NCBI GenBank assembly: GCA_030833665.1
Contig: JAURGT010000010.1
Coordinates: 1-53,796 of the forward strand
Reading direction: 5' to 3'
DNA from: Miltoncostaeales bacterium
GTDB taxonomy: Bacteria; Actinomycetota; Thermoleophilia; Miltoncostaeales; Miltoncostaeaceae
DNA: 53,796 nt
The first letter of the stretch is position 1, and every line of letters begins with the position of its first letter. The notes beneath the pieces are model-generated. The model saw only the letters and a list, made by a program, of their open reading frames with translations. It did not search any database and was not told the DNA's origin. Of this stretch, positions 40,076 to 48,050 are shown piece by piece. Position numbers and translations under genes: made by a program.

Positions 40076-41541
40076 GCCGGCGCGTGCTGGTGACGGGTGC
40101 GACCGGCTACGTGGGCGGGCGCCTGCTGCATCGCCTCGAGGAGCGCGGTGACGACATCACGTGCCTTGCGCGCACGCCGGACAACCTCGAGCCACGCTGC
40201 CTGCCGACCACCCGCATCGTGAAGGGCGACGTCACCACCGGCGAGGGCCTCGACGAGGCCATGGCCGGCGTGGACGTGGCGTACTTCCTGGTGCACTCCA
40301 TGGGCGCCGCGGGCAACTACCACCGCGCTGAGCGCGACGCGGCACGCAACTTCCTCGCCGCCGCCGAGCGTGCGGGGGTGCAGCGCATCGTCTACCTGGG
40401 TGCCCTGGGACGCGGCAAGCACATGTCGAAGCACCTCGAGAGCCGGCAGGAGGTCGGCCGGCTCCTCCGTTCCGGCTCGGTGCCGTGCGTGGAGTTCCGC
40501 TCCTCCGTGATCATCGGGTCGGGCAGCCTCTCATTCGAAATGGTCCGCGCGCTGGTTGACCGCCTGCCCGTGATGGTGTGGCCGAAGTGGGTGGACACGC
40601 CCACGCAGCCCATCGGCATCGAGGACGTCATCGAGTACCTGGTCGAGGCATCGGAGATCCCGCTTGACGAGAGCGTGGTGGTGGAGATCGGTGGCACCGA
40701 CCAGGTGTCGTACGGCCAGCTGCTCATCGAGTACGGCCACGCGCGCGGCCTGAGGCGCTTCTTCATCCGCGTTCCCGTGCTCACCCCGCGGCTCTCGAGC
40801 CTGTGGCTCGGCCTGGTCACGCCCGTGTACGCGCGCGTGGGCCGCGAGTTGGTGGACGGCCTGCGCGCCGAGACGATCGTGACGACCGACACCGCCGAGC
40901 GGCTGTTCTCGGTGCGGCCGAGGGGCATGCGCGAGCAGATCGACCGTGCGCTCGCCAACGAGGACCGGGAGTTCGCCGAGACGAAGTGGTCGGACGCCGT
41001 GTCATCGCGCGGCCAGTCGCGCATGCGCTGGGGCGGCGCGCGCAAGGGCACCCGGCTGGTGGACTCGCGCTCGGCATTCGTGCCGGTGCCGCCCGAGGTT
41101 GCCTTCCGGCCGATCCAGCGCATCGGCGGCGACAACGGCTGGTACCACGCCGACTGGTTGTGGGGCATCCGCGGTGCCCTCGACCTGCCGTTCGGCGGCG
41201 CCGGCGCCCGTCGGGGGAGGCGCGACCCTGTGCACGTCGTCGTTGGCGACACGGTCGACTTCTGGCGGGTCGAGGAGGTCGACCCCGGGCATCTGCTGCG
41301 CATGAAGGCCGAAATGGCGCTGCCCGGCCGCGCGTGGCTGCAGTACGAGGTGCGCGAAGTGCCATCGGGCTCGATGATCCATCAGACGGCGCTGTTCGAC
41401 CCCGTGGGCGTGCTGGGGCGCGCCTACTGGTATGCCATGTGGCCGTTCCACCAGTACGTGTTCGGGGGCACCCTGCGCAGCATCTGCCGCCTTGCGCGTG
41501 AGGAGGACCGTGCGCGCGGCGAGGCCGCGGCCGCCCGATGA
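40072..41541 (+). CDS. NAD(P)-binding SDR fused to DUF2867
   Basis: A 489-aa two-part protein. The N-terminal atypical SDR domain (about 1-300) has VLVTGATGYVGGRLL and LVHSMG-AAGNYHRAERDAARNFLAAAERAGVQRIVYLGALG. The C-terminal region (about 325-480; FAETKWSDAVSSRGQSRMRWGGARKGTRLVDSRSAFV... with WYHADWLWGIRGALDLPFGG) matches the DUF2867 type. Such fusion proteins are common near photolyase genes in diverse bacteria. ATGA overlaps on both ends show one operon with phr and the following flavoprotein. Confidence 0.9.
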   Translation: MSRRVLVTGATGYVGGRLLHRLEERGDDITCLARTPDNLEPRCLPTTRIVKGDVTTGEGLDEAMAGVDVAYFLVHSMGAAGNYHRAERDAARNFLAAAERAGVQRIVYLGALGRGKHMSKHLESRQEVGRLLRSGSVPCVEFRSSVIIGSGSLSFEMVRALVDRLPVMVWPKWVDTPTQPIGIEDVIEYLVEASEIPLDESVVVEIGGTDQVSYGQLLIEYGHARGLRRFFIRVPVLTPRLSSLWLGLVTPVYARVGRELVDGLRAETIVTTDTAERLFSVRPRGMREQIDRALANEDREFAETKWSDAVSSRGQSRMRWGGARKGTRLVDSRSAFVPVPPEVAFRPIQRIGGDNGWYHADWLWGIRGALDLPFGGAGARRGRRDPVHVVVGDTVDFWRVEEVDPGHLLRMKAEMALPGRAWLQYEVREVPSGSMIHQTALFDPVGVLGRAYWYAMWPFHQYVFGGTLRSICRLAREEDRARGEAAAAR

Positions 41542-42515
41542 GGATCGCCGTCATCGGCGCGGGCATCGCCGGCCTCGTGGCGGCGCGCGACCTCGTGGAC
41601 GCCGGCCATGAGGTCGTGGTGTTCGAGAAGAGCCGTGGCCTGGGCGGGCGCATGGCGGCCCGGCGGGCCGAGGGCGAGGCCGTGGTGGACCATGGCCTGC
41701 CGGTGCTCGACGTGCCGCGTGATGGCGTGCTCGCAGGATTCGTGGTGGACCTCGCTGCCGACGACCTCGTGGAGGTCGTGGCTCCGGGCGAGCCCGTGCC
41801 CGGTCGGTCCACCGAGGGCGCGCCCCAGCTCGCCTGGGCCTCCGGCATGACCCGGCTGCCCAAGGCGATGGCGCATGGGCTCGAGGTGGTCACGGCCACG
41901 CGGATCGCCGCGATCCGCGCCGACGGCGACGTGCTCGAGGTGGCGCAGGACCAGGGGAACACCCTCGGCACGTACGACTGGGTCGTCGTGACCGCTCCCG
42001 GCGCGCAGGCCGCCGACCTTCTGGATCACAGCCCGCGCGGAGCGGTGAGGGCGGCCGACATGCGCGCCGTGGCCTACGACATGGCGGTGATGGTGCTCGC
42101 GGGCGTGGCGGTGGAACCGCCGGAGTGGTTCGCGCACCGGCCGCTCACCGGGCCGATCGCGTACATCACGAACGAGGCGGCCAAGGATCGCCCGCCGGTG
42201 GATGGCGTGGCGTCGTTCGTCGCGCGCCTCGGGGCCGATGCGAGCGAGGACCTCATGGAGGAATCCGACGCGGCGGTGCTTGGCGAGGTGCTCCCGGCCC
42301 TCGCCAAGGTGCTGGGCAAGCCGGCGACGAAGCCCGCCTGGACCCAGGTGAAGCGGTGGCGCTACTCGACCACGCGCGACCGGCTCGACCAGGGGGCCCT
42401 CAACCCCGAGGGCACCCGGGTGCTCGTGGCCGGCGACGCCGTGGCCGCCGGCCCGCGCATGGAGGATGTCGCGGCCACCGGGCGGTGGGCCGCGCAGCGC
42501 ATCCTCGGGTCCTAG
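41538..42515 (+). CDS. Renalase-like NAD(P)/FAD oxidoreductase
   Basis: A 325-aa flavoprotein. The dinucleotide motif is IAVIGAGIAGLVAARDLVDAG and the following EKSRGLGGRMAARR is the renalase-like second signature; a C-terminal FAD contact is LVAGDAVAAGPRMEDVAATGRW. These enzymes usually reoxidise or isomerise reduced nicotinamides, but bacterial members linked with photolyases have no proven reaction. It overlaps the SDR by 4 bp (ATGA). Its TAG stop and the stop of the convergent J-like gene share CTAG. Confidence 0.9.
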   Translation: MRIAVIGAGIAGLVAARDLVDAGHEVVVFEKSRGLGGRMAARRAEGEAVVDHGLPVLDVPRDGVLAGFVVDLAADDLVEVVAPGEPVPGRSTEGAPQLAWASGMTRLPKAMAHGLEVVTATRIAAIRADGDVLEVAQDQGNTLGTYDWVVVTAPGAQAADLLDHSPRGAVRAADMRAVAYDMAVMVLAGVAVEPPEWFAHRPLTGPIAYITNEAAKDRPPVDGVASFVARLGADASEDLMEESDAAVLGEVLPALAKVLGKPATKPAWTQVKRWRYSTTRDRLDQGALNPEGTRVLVAGDAVAAGPRMEDVAATGRWAAQRILGS

Positions 42516-43246
42516 GGCTGGTCGTCCTCCGGGACGACCTCGACCTCGGCCACCTCGATCACCTCGTCCACCTCGATCTCGCCGTCGGCGGTCTCGGTGA
42601 TGGTGACGGTGTCGGTGACCTCAACGATGTCCATGCCCTCGTCGGTGACGACGGCCTCGACCACGTCGACGGTGTCGGTCACCTGAAGGCCCTCGTCGGT
42701 CTCGACCGCCGTGACCACCTCGGTGACGTCGGTGAACACCGTGCCGGCGGGCGTCTCGGTGACCTCGATGATCTCCTCCACCTCCACCGCGGCGGCGATC
42801 ACCTCGGGACCGGCCCCGGCGGGGGCCTCGGCGTCCTTCTTCTTGCGGGGCGTCGCCGCGCGCTTCGGCTTCGGCTGCTCGGCAGGGACGGCGCGACTCG
42901 CCTCGCGGCGGGCGAGCATGTCGCGTGCCTCGTGCAGCTTGCGCACGCGCTTGCGGCTCTCCACGGCGCGGGCCTCGGCCGCGGCCTTGCGCTCGAGCGC
43001 CGCGTCGTACTCGGCGCGGATCTCAGGATCGTTCACGAGCGCACGCTCCGCCCACGCGAGCCAGTGCATCTCGGTCTCGCGGTCGCGGTGCTTCATCGGG
43101 GTCTCCTCGACCCACTCGGTGCGACGGCTGATGGCGTCACGGATGTCGTCGTCGCCGGCGTCCCTCGGGACATCCAGCATCTCGTAGAGATCGCGTTCCA
43201 TCAGCGCCTGCACCAGCGCTGCGCGCTTGGGGTCAACGGTTGCCAT
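42512..43246 (-). CDS. J-domain-like protein lacking HPD, with acidic tail
   Basis: A 244-aa protein. Residues 19-85 follow the J-domain pattern: LYEMLDVPRDAGDDDIRDAI, then a helix, then ALVNDPEIRAEYDAAL. Where Hsp40 proteins have the DnaK-stimulating HPD, this one has EET, so stimulation of Hsp70 ATPase is unlikely. A coiled, charged segment (86-118), then a Lys/Arg patch (125-137), lead to a tail (148-244) with no Lys, Arg, His, Ser, Cys or Trp and made of repeated Val/Thr/Asp/Glu (EVTET, TDVTEV, TDTVDV). The tail is likely disordered or a beta-repeat. It shares overlapping stops with the renalase-like gene and lies 8 nt after the Fn3-like gene. Confidence 0.75.
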   Translation of the reverse strand: MATVDPKRAALVQALMERDLYEMLDVPRDAGDDDIRDAISRRTEWVEETPMKHRDRETEMHWLAWAERALVNDPEIRAEYDAALERKAAAEARAVESRKRVRKLHEARDMLARREASRAVPAEQPKPKRAATPRKKKDAEAPAGAGPEVIAAAVEVEEIIEVTETPAGTVFTDVTEVVTAVETDEGLQVTDTVDVVEAVVTDEGMDIVEVTDTVTITETADGEIEVDEVIEVAEVEVVPEDDQP

Positions 43247-43254
43247 GCTCGCTC

Positions 43255-43680
43255 CTAGGCCTTCGTGGTGAACGACACGCTACCGGCTGGCCGGCTCTTC
43301 ACGGTGAACTTGCTCCGGCAGGGCTTGCGCTTGGTGCCCTTGCACAGCACGTAGGCCTGCACCTGGCCGGTCACCCGGTAGGTGGTTCGGGGCCGTAGCC
43401 CGGTGGCCTTCGCGGATACCTTGCGCGGCAGGCGGCTGGTGCTCCAGCGGGTGGTGAGCACGCGCTTGCCGATTCGGAAGACCAGCCGCGACTTCTGACC
43501 CGTGGCGTTCTGCACGAAGCCATTGAGTTGCGCGCTCGTACGGGTGACCTTCGTGGCCTTGGCGACCTTCCCCTCAGCGCGGACGTTATAGCTGTTCTGC
43601 GCGAGGGCCGGCGATGCGATGGCGGCGCCGGCGAGCCCGATGGCGAGGGTGCGGCGGGTCGTGCTCATGGTCCATCCCAC
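43255..43680 (-). CDS. Secreted protein with fibronectin-III-like domain
   Basis: A 141-aa exported protein: signal peptide (MSTTRRTLAIGLAGAAIASPALA) and one beta-sandwich resembling Fn3: SAQLNGFVQNATGQKSRLVFRIGKR, then ATGLRPRTTYRVTGQVQAYV. Two Cys (LCKGTKRKPC) may form a disulfide. GTG 43680 is used because GAGGAG lies 8 nt before it; ATG 43668 gives the signal peptide without four extra residues but is 20 nt away from that site. The ribosome site sits in a small self-complementary stretch. Role unknown; perhaps cell-surface. Confidence 0.75.
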   Translation of the reverse strand: MGWTMSTTRRTLAIGLAGAAIASPALAQNSYNVRAEGKVAKATKVTRTSAQLNGFVQNATGQKSRLVFRIGKRVLTTRWSTSRLPRKVSAKATGLRPRTTYRVTGQVQAYVLCKGTKRKPCRSKFTVKSRPAGSVSFTTKA

Positions 43681-43796
43681 GAGGAGGTCTCCTCCGGTCG
43701 ATTCCGGGGCGGCATGCTAGGTGAGGCGCCCGGGGTGGGGTCCGGGCCCGGGTGGGCGGAACGTCCCGCACCGTGCATTCCGGCGATGGGCGGGCC

Positions 43797-44975
43797 TCAC
43801 CGGCGCGGCAGCATGACGGCGAGCCACCCGGTGCCGAGGGCCACGATCGATGCGACCACGATGGTCACGCCCTGGAACGAGAGCACCAGGTGCAGCCCGC
43901 CGCCGATCAGCGGTCCGAGGGTGTATCCGGCCGAGTAGACCACCACCATGGCGGCGGCGCTCAGGCCGTAGGACCCCGCGTGGCCCATGTCATCCACTGC
44001 CTCTGTGAACAGCGGACCGGCGGGCGCCGCGAGGATCGCCGCGCCCCCGAGGCATATGGCGAATGCGAGGGTGACCCACCATGGCGGCCCGAGGGCGACG
44101 AAGGGCAGCGCGACCGCCGTGATGATCCCGCCCACGACGAGGGGCAGCCGCCGCCCGGCGCGGTCGGACCACCAGCCCCCGAGCGGGGAGCCCAGGAAGA
44201 GCGCGGCGGTGCCGAGGGCCAGCACCAGGCCGATGCCGCTGGATGACAGGCCGAGCCGTTCGGAGAGGTCGAGCGGGAGCAGGGGCTCGAGCATGGCCTC
44301 CACGACCGCGAGCAGGATGAGCGCGAGGGCACCGGCGCGCGCGCCGCGCGATCTCGCCACGCTGCGAAGCCCCGCCATGATCGAAGGCGCGGTGCTGGAC
44401 GGCCGCGCGGTCTCGGGCACGAACACCACGCAGAGGGTCAGCAGCAGCGGCACGACCGAGATGATGAGGAAGGTGTCCCGCACGCCGACGGCGTCGATGA
44501 GCACGCCCGAGACCAGGGGGCCGAGCAGCCCGACGCCCCCGCCGGCCGTCTCGGCCAGGCCCAGGCGGAATCCGAGCTGATCGGTGGGGTAGACGTCGCT
44601 CACCGAGGCGAGCGCCCCGGTCCACGTGAGCGCCGCGGCGCCTCCCTGCACCGCACGGGCGATGGCCAGGGTGATGGGCTCGGTGGTGAAGGCGAAGGCC
44701 ACGCCCGAGAGCGCCAGCAGAATCGCACCGGCGGCGAGCGCCCTGCGCCTGCCGGCCCTGTCGACCCACCGCGGCAGGAGCAGCGCCACGAGCAATTGGG
44801 CCACGGGGAACGCCGCAAAGATAAGGGCCACCGCGGTATCGGAGAGGCCCATCTCCTGCTGGTAGATGGGCAGCGCCGGGACGATCGCGCTGAACATCAG
44901 GGTGTCCACCGCGATGGCGGCTGTGGCGAGGGCGAACACCCGTGTGCGCGAGGGATGGGGTGTGCGCTGGCTCAC
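43797..44975 (-). CDS. Major facilitator superfamily transporter
   Basis: A 392-aa membrane carrier with 12 predicted helices. The loop 2-3 MFS motif is LLLPRWVDRAGRRRALAAGA and its repeat in the second half is LGGWWSDRAGRRLPLVVGG. The pattern AIARAVQGGAAALTWTGALASVSD is typical of drug-proton antiporters of the 12-TM class. Substrate unknown. GTG 44975 is used. It lies 61 bp from the divergent PAC2 gene. Confidence 0.93.
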   Translation of the reverse strand: MSQRTPHPSRTRVFALATAAIAVDTLMFSAIVPALPIYQQEMGLSDTAVALIFAAFPVAQLLVALLLPRWVDRAGRRRALAAGAILLALSGVAFAFTTEPITLAIARAVQGGAAALTWTGALASVSDVYPTDQLGFRLGLAETAGGGVGLLGPLVSGVLIDAVGVRDTFLIISVVPLLLTLCVVFVPETARPSSTAPSIMAGLRSVARSRGARAGALALILLAVVEAMLEPLLPLDLSERLGLSSSGIGLVLALGTAALFLGSPLGGWWSDRAGRRLPLVVGGIITAVALPFVALGPPWWVTLAFAICLGGAAILAAPAGPLFTEAVDDMGHAGSYGLSAAAMVVVYSAGYTLGPLIGGGLHLVLSFQGVTIVVASIVALGTGWLAVMLPRR

Positions 44976-45036
44976 GACGTGACGCTACCCGGCGGTGGTG
45001 CCGAACGAGCGGCCATGACGCCCTGCACCTGTCACC

Positions 45037-45936
45037 ATGCAGCCCATGCCAGGAAGCCTCAGCATCACGCCGCCCGACCCGCCGCTTCGCGACCCCATGG
45101 TGGTGGCCGCGTTCCGCGGGTGGAACGATGCCGCAAGCGCGGCGTCATCGACGATCTCCACGATTGCCGCGCAGCGGCACGCCGACCAGATCGGCACGGT
45201 CGACCCTGAGGAGTTCTACGACTTCCAGGTGACGCGCCCCATCATCGACCTCACAGGCGACGACCCCTCGCTCACCTGGCCCGAGGTGGAGATCATGGCC
45301 GCACGCTGCCCCGACGCCGACCGCGACCTTGTCCTCGTGGTCGGCGGCGAGCCCTCGATGCGCTGGCCCACCTTCTGCCGGCTTCTCCTCGACGCCGTCG
45401 AGGCCCTCGGTGCCAAGCGGTTCATCACCCTCGGGGCGCTCCTGGCGGACGTGCCGCACACGCGCGACGTTGCCCTCACGGTGATGACCACCCAGGAGGG
45501 CCTGGTGCAGGGCATGGACACGCGCCCGCCCGGATATCGCGGCCCCACCGGCATCGTTGGGGTTCTTCACCTGCTGGCGGCAGAGCGCGGGCTCGAGGCG
45601 GTGTCACTGTGGGCGCCCACCTCGCACTACGCGGCGGGCGTGGTGAACCACAAGGCCGAGCTCGCGCTGATCGAGGGCGTGGCATCGGTCACCGGGGTTC
45701 CCATCGACACCACGGACGTCCGCGCCAGCGCGCGCGAGTTCGAGGAGCAGGTGGACCAGGTGGTGGCCGGTGACCCGCGCCTGCAGCAGCTCGTGGAGCA
45801 GCTCGAGCAGGCCATCGACGAGGACGAGCCCGTGGAGTTCGAGGAGGGCGACCTGCCGTCCGGCGATGAGCTCGTTGCCGAGCTCGAACGCTTCCTGCGG
45901 GAGCGGCAGGACCCGCCGCCGCCTCAGGGCATCTAG
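45037..45936 (+). CDS. PAC2-family protein
   Basis: A 299-aa protein of the PAC2 (proteasome assembly chaperone 2) superfamily, found widely in actinobacteria with or without proteasomes. The opening MVVAAFRGWNDAASAASSTISTI and later YRGPTGIVGVLHLLAAERGLEAVSLWAPTSHYAAGV are characteristic. The C-terminal 50 residues are acidic (DEDEPVEFEEGD). No proteasome genes are in the window. Starts at ATG 45037. It ends 10 nt from the convergent nth. Confidence 0.9.
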   Translation: MQPMPGSLSITPPDPPLRDPMVVAAFRGWNDAASAASSTISTIAAQRHADQIGTVDPEEFYDFQVTRPIIDLTGDDPSLTWPEVEIMAARCPDADRDLVLVVGGEPSMRWPTFCRLLLDAVEALGAKRFITLGALLADVPHTRDVALTVMTTQEGLVQGMDTRPPGYRGPTGIVGVLHLLAAERGLEAVSLWAPTSHYAAGVVNHKAELALIEGVASVTGVPIDTTDVRASAREFEEQVDQVVAGDPRLQQLVEQLEQAIDEDEPVEFEEGDLPSGDELVAELERFLRERQDPPPPQGI

Positions 45937-45946
45937 CCGCCCGCCG

Positions 45947-46615
45947 CTAGAAGGCGCCCCGGCTCACGCAGGCGTTCCGGAGCGCGCACTCGTCGCATCT
46001 GGGCCGGCGCGCCGGGCACACCTCGCGCCCGTGCATGATCAGCCGCAGCCCGGTGTCGGCCCACATGTCGCGCGGCCAGACCTCCTTGAGGTCGGCCTCC
46101 ACCCGCACGGGGTCGTCGGAGTCGGTGAGGCCCAGGCGCCGTGCGAGGCGCAGCACGTGCGTGTCCACGGCGATCGCCGGCTCATCGAACCAGTGCCCCA
46201 ACAGCACGCTGGCGGTCTTGCGCCCGACTCCGGGCAGGGTCACGAGGTCGTCCATCGTGGTGGGCATGTCGCCCCCGAAGCGCTCCTCGATCGCCGCGGC
46301 CATTCCGATGAGCGACTTGGCCTTCGAATGGAAGAACCCGGTGGGCCGGATGATCTCCTCGACCTCGGTGATGTCCGCCATGGCGAGCTCGGTCGGCGTC
46401 GGATAGCGGGCGAAGAGGGCCGGCGTGACCGTGTTGACCATCTTGTCGGTGCACTGCGCGGAGAGGATCGTGGCCGCGAGCAACTCGAACTCGTTGCGGT
46501 GGTCGAGCGGCACGGGCACCACCGGGCGCTCCTCCGCGAGGATCTCCGCCACGGCGCGGCCGCGCCCCTTTCGCGATCGCGGGCGCCGCTCGCGCGCCGG
46601 CCGCGTGGCGCTCAG
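45947..46615 (-). CDS. nth: Endonuclease III, probable CTG start
   Basis: A DNA glycosylase/AP lyase of 222 residues that removes oxidised pyrimidines. The helix-hairpin-helix LPGVGRKTASVLL holds catalytic K133, and D151 follows in AVDTHV. Four cysteines C200, C207, C210 and C216 (C-x6-C-x2-C-x5-C) bind the 4Fe-4S cluster. The start is uncertain. CTG 46615 forms a CTGA overlap with the preceding stop, has AAGG about 7 nt upstream and restores a full basic N-terminus. GTG 46552 is a fallback that would trim 21 residues. Confidence 0.9.
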   Translation of the reverse strand: MSATRPARERRPRSRKGRGRAVAEILAEERPVVPVPLDHRNEFELLAATILSAQCTDKMVNTVTPALFARYPTPTELAMADITEVEEIIRPTGFFHSKAKSLIGMAAAIEERFGGDMPTTMDDLVTLPGVGRKTASVLLGHWFDEPAIAVDTHVLRLARRLGLTDSDDPVRVEADLKEVWPRDMWADTGLRLIMHGREVCPARRPRCDECALRNACVSRGAF

Positions 46616-47115
46616 TGGAGCGCCTTCAGCGAGATGATGACCGCGCCCACCAGAGCGCTCACCACGCCGGCGAGCAGCGCGCGGTGCCATGGTCGCCCGC
46701 GAAGGCGCGCCGTCGTGGTGCCGCCGAATGCGAGGAAGGCCACCGCCACGCCGAGCGTGGCCCAGACGGCCGCATCGTCGTCGATGATGCCGAGGCCGCC
46801 GAGCAGAAGCGGGATGCCCATCGGCACGAGCGGATCGAGCACGGGCCAGCGGTTGCTGATCGAGCGGCTGAGGCGCGCGCGCAGGGTGTCGGGGCTGGGG
46901 TCGCCGAGCACATCCGAGTAGACCTCCGCGAACATCAGCACCACGAGCGTGCTGGTCAGCGCGATGAGCAGCTGCCATGAGCTCCACCCGGGCTCGAGGT
47001 CGTCGGTGCCCGCGATGACGGCCGTGGCCACGATGGTGGCGTAGACGGCAAGCGACATGTTGGACGTGAACCGGCGCCGGGGCGTGGTGGTGGGCTTGGG
47101 AGCGCTCGCGGGCAT
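46612..47115 (-). CDS. Polytopic membrane protein of unknown function
   Basis: A 167-aa protein with four to five membrane segments (SLAVYATIVATAVIAGT; WQLLIALTSTLVVLMFAEVYSDVLG; WATLGVAVAFLAFGG; ALLAGVVSALVGAVIISLKAL). The centre has a short helical loop (ARLSRSISNRWPVLDPLVPMG). Uncharacterised; some resemblance to VIT1/CCC1-like carriers is too weak to call. ATG 47115 is used. Its stop overlaps the CTG start of nth, so both are on one transcript. Confidence 0.72.
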   Translation of the reverse strand: MPASAPKPTTTPRRRFTSNMSLAVYATIVATAVIAGTDDLEPGWSSWQLLIALTSTLVVLMFAEVYSDVLGDPSPDTLRARLSRSISNRWPVLDPLVPMGIPLLLGGLGIIDDDAAVWATLGVAVAFLAFGGTTTARLRGRPWHRALLAGVVSALVGAVIISLKALH

Positions 47116-47171
47116 GCACCGAGGAGTATGGCGGCGCACCCGTGGATGAGGTCGCCCGGTACGCTACGGGC

Positions 47172-48050
47172 ATGAGCAGGGTGATGGTCGCCGGCGCCAC
47201 TGGCGCGCTCGGAACGGAGCTTGTGCGCTCCCTTGCCGAGCGGGGCCACGAGGTGATCGCCATGGTCCGCCGCTCGGGCGATGCGCGCCTCGATGCCGTT
47301 CGGCACATGTTGTGCGACGAGCGCGTGGCCGACGTGTCCGACCCCTCGGGTCTCCGTGCGGCGTGCGCCGGGGCCGACGTTGTGGTGTCGACCGTGGGCC
47401 TCACGCGGCCCACCCGCAGCGTCACCTTCGAGCAGGTCGACCACCAGGGGAACCTCGCCCTGCTCGATGCCGCCGCCCAGGAGGGCGTGGGCCACTTCCA
47501 CTTCGTCTCGCTTGCCGGAATCGACGACCCGGGCCATGCGCGCGTGCCGATGATGGTGGCCAAGCGGGCATTTGAGATCGACCTCCAGGCGGGGCCGATC
47601 GCCTGGTCGATCTCGCGCCCGAGCGGATTCTTCTGGAACTACGGGGTGATATTGCAGATGGTGCGCGAGCACGGCATCGCGTGGCTCGTGGGCGACGGCG
47701 CGGCGTGCACGACCCCGGTGGACGAGCGCGATCTTGCCGATGCCATCGCCGACCGGCTCTGCGAGCCCGAGGCGATCTTCACCGTCGGCGGTCCCGAGGA
47801 CCTCTCGTTCCGGGAGGTGGCCGAGATGGCCTTCCGCGTGCTCGGGCGGCCCGAGCGCATCCACCACGTGCCGCCATCCCTGGCGCGCAGCGCCCTTGCG
47901 GTGGTGCGCCCGTTCGATCCCGCGCGCTACGGGCTTGGCGCATTCGCCACCTGGGTGATGGTGACGGGCGCGACCGCCGACCACGTGGGGGAGAGGGCCC
48001 TTGAACCGTGGATGGCGGCGAACCGTGACCGGGACTTCGGCCCGCTCTAG
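47172..48050 (+). CDS. NAD(P)H-binding atypical SDR (NmrA-like)
   Basis: A 292-aa Rossmann protein: VMVAGATGALGTELVRSLAERGHEVIAMVR is the cofactor motif, with Arg after the second strand. The following ADVVVSTVGLTRPT and HFHFVSLAGID match NmrA/complex I 39-kDa-like proteins. Such proteins may reduce small molecules or sense NADP. ATG 47172 is chosen because it begins just before the motif. Its stop shares CTAG with the convergent DUF2252 gene. Confidence 0.88.
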   Translation: MSRVMVAGATGALGTELVRSLAERGHEVIAMVRRSGDARLDAVRHMLCDERVADVSDPSGLRAACAGADVVVSTVGLTRPTRSVTFEQVDHQGNLALLDAAAQEGVGHFHFVSLAGIDDPGHARVPMMVAKRAFEIDLQAGPIAWSISRPSGFFWNYGVILQMVREHGIAWLVGDGAACTTPVDERDLADAIADRLCEPEAIFTVGGPEDLSFREVAEMAFRVLGRPERIHHVPPSLARSALAVVRPFDPARYGLGAFATWVMVTGATADHVGERALEPWMAANRDRDFGPL

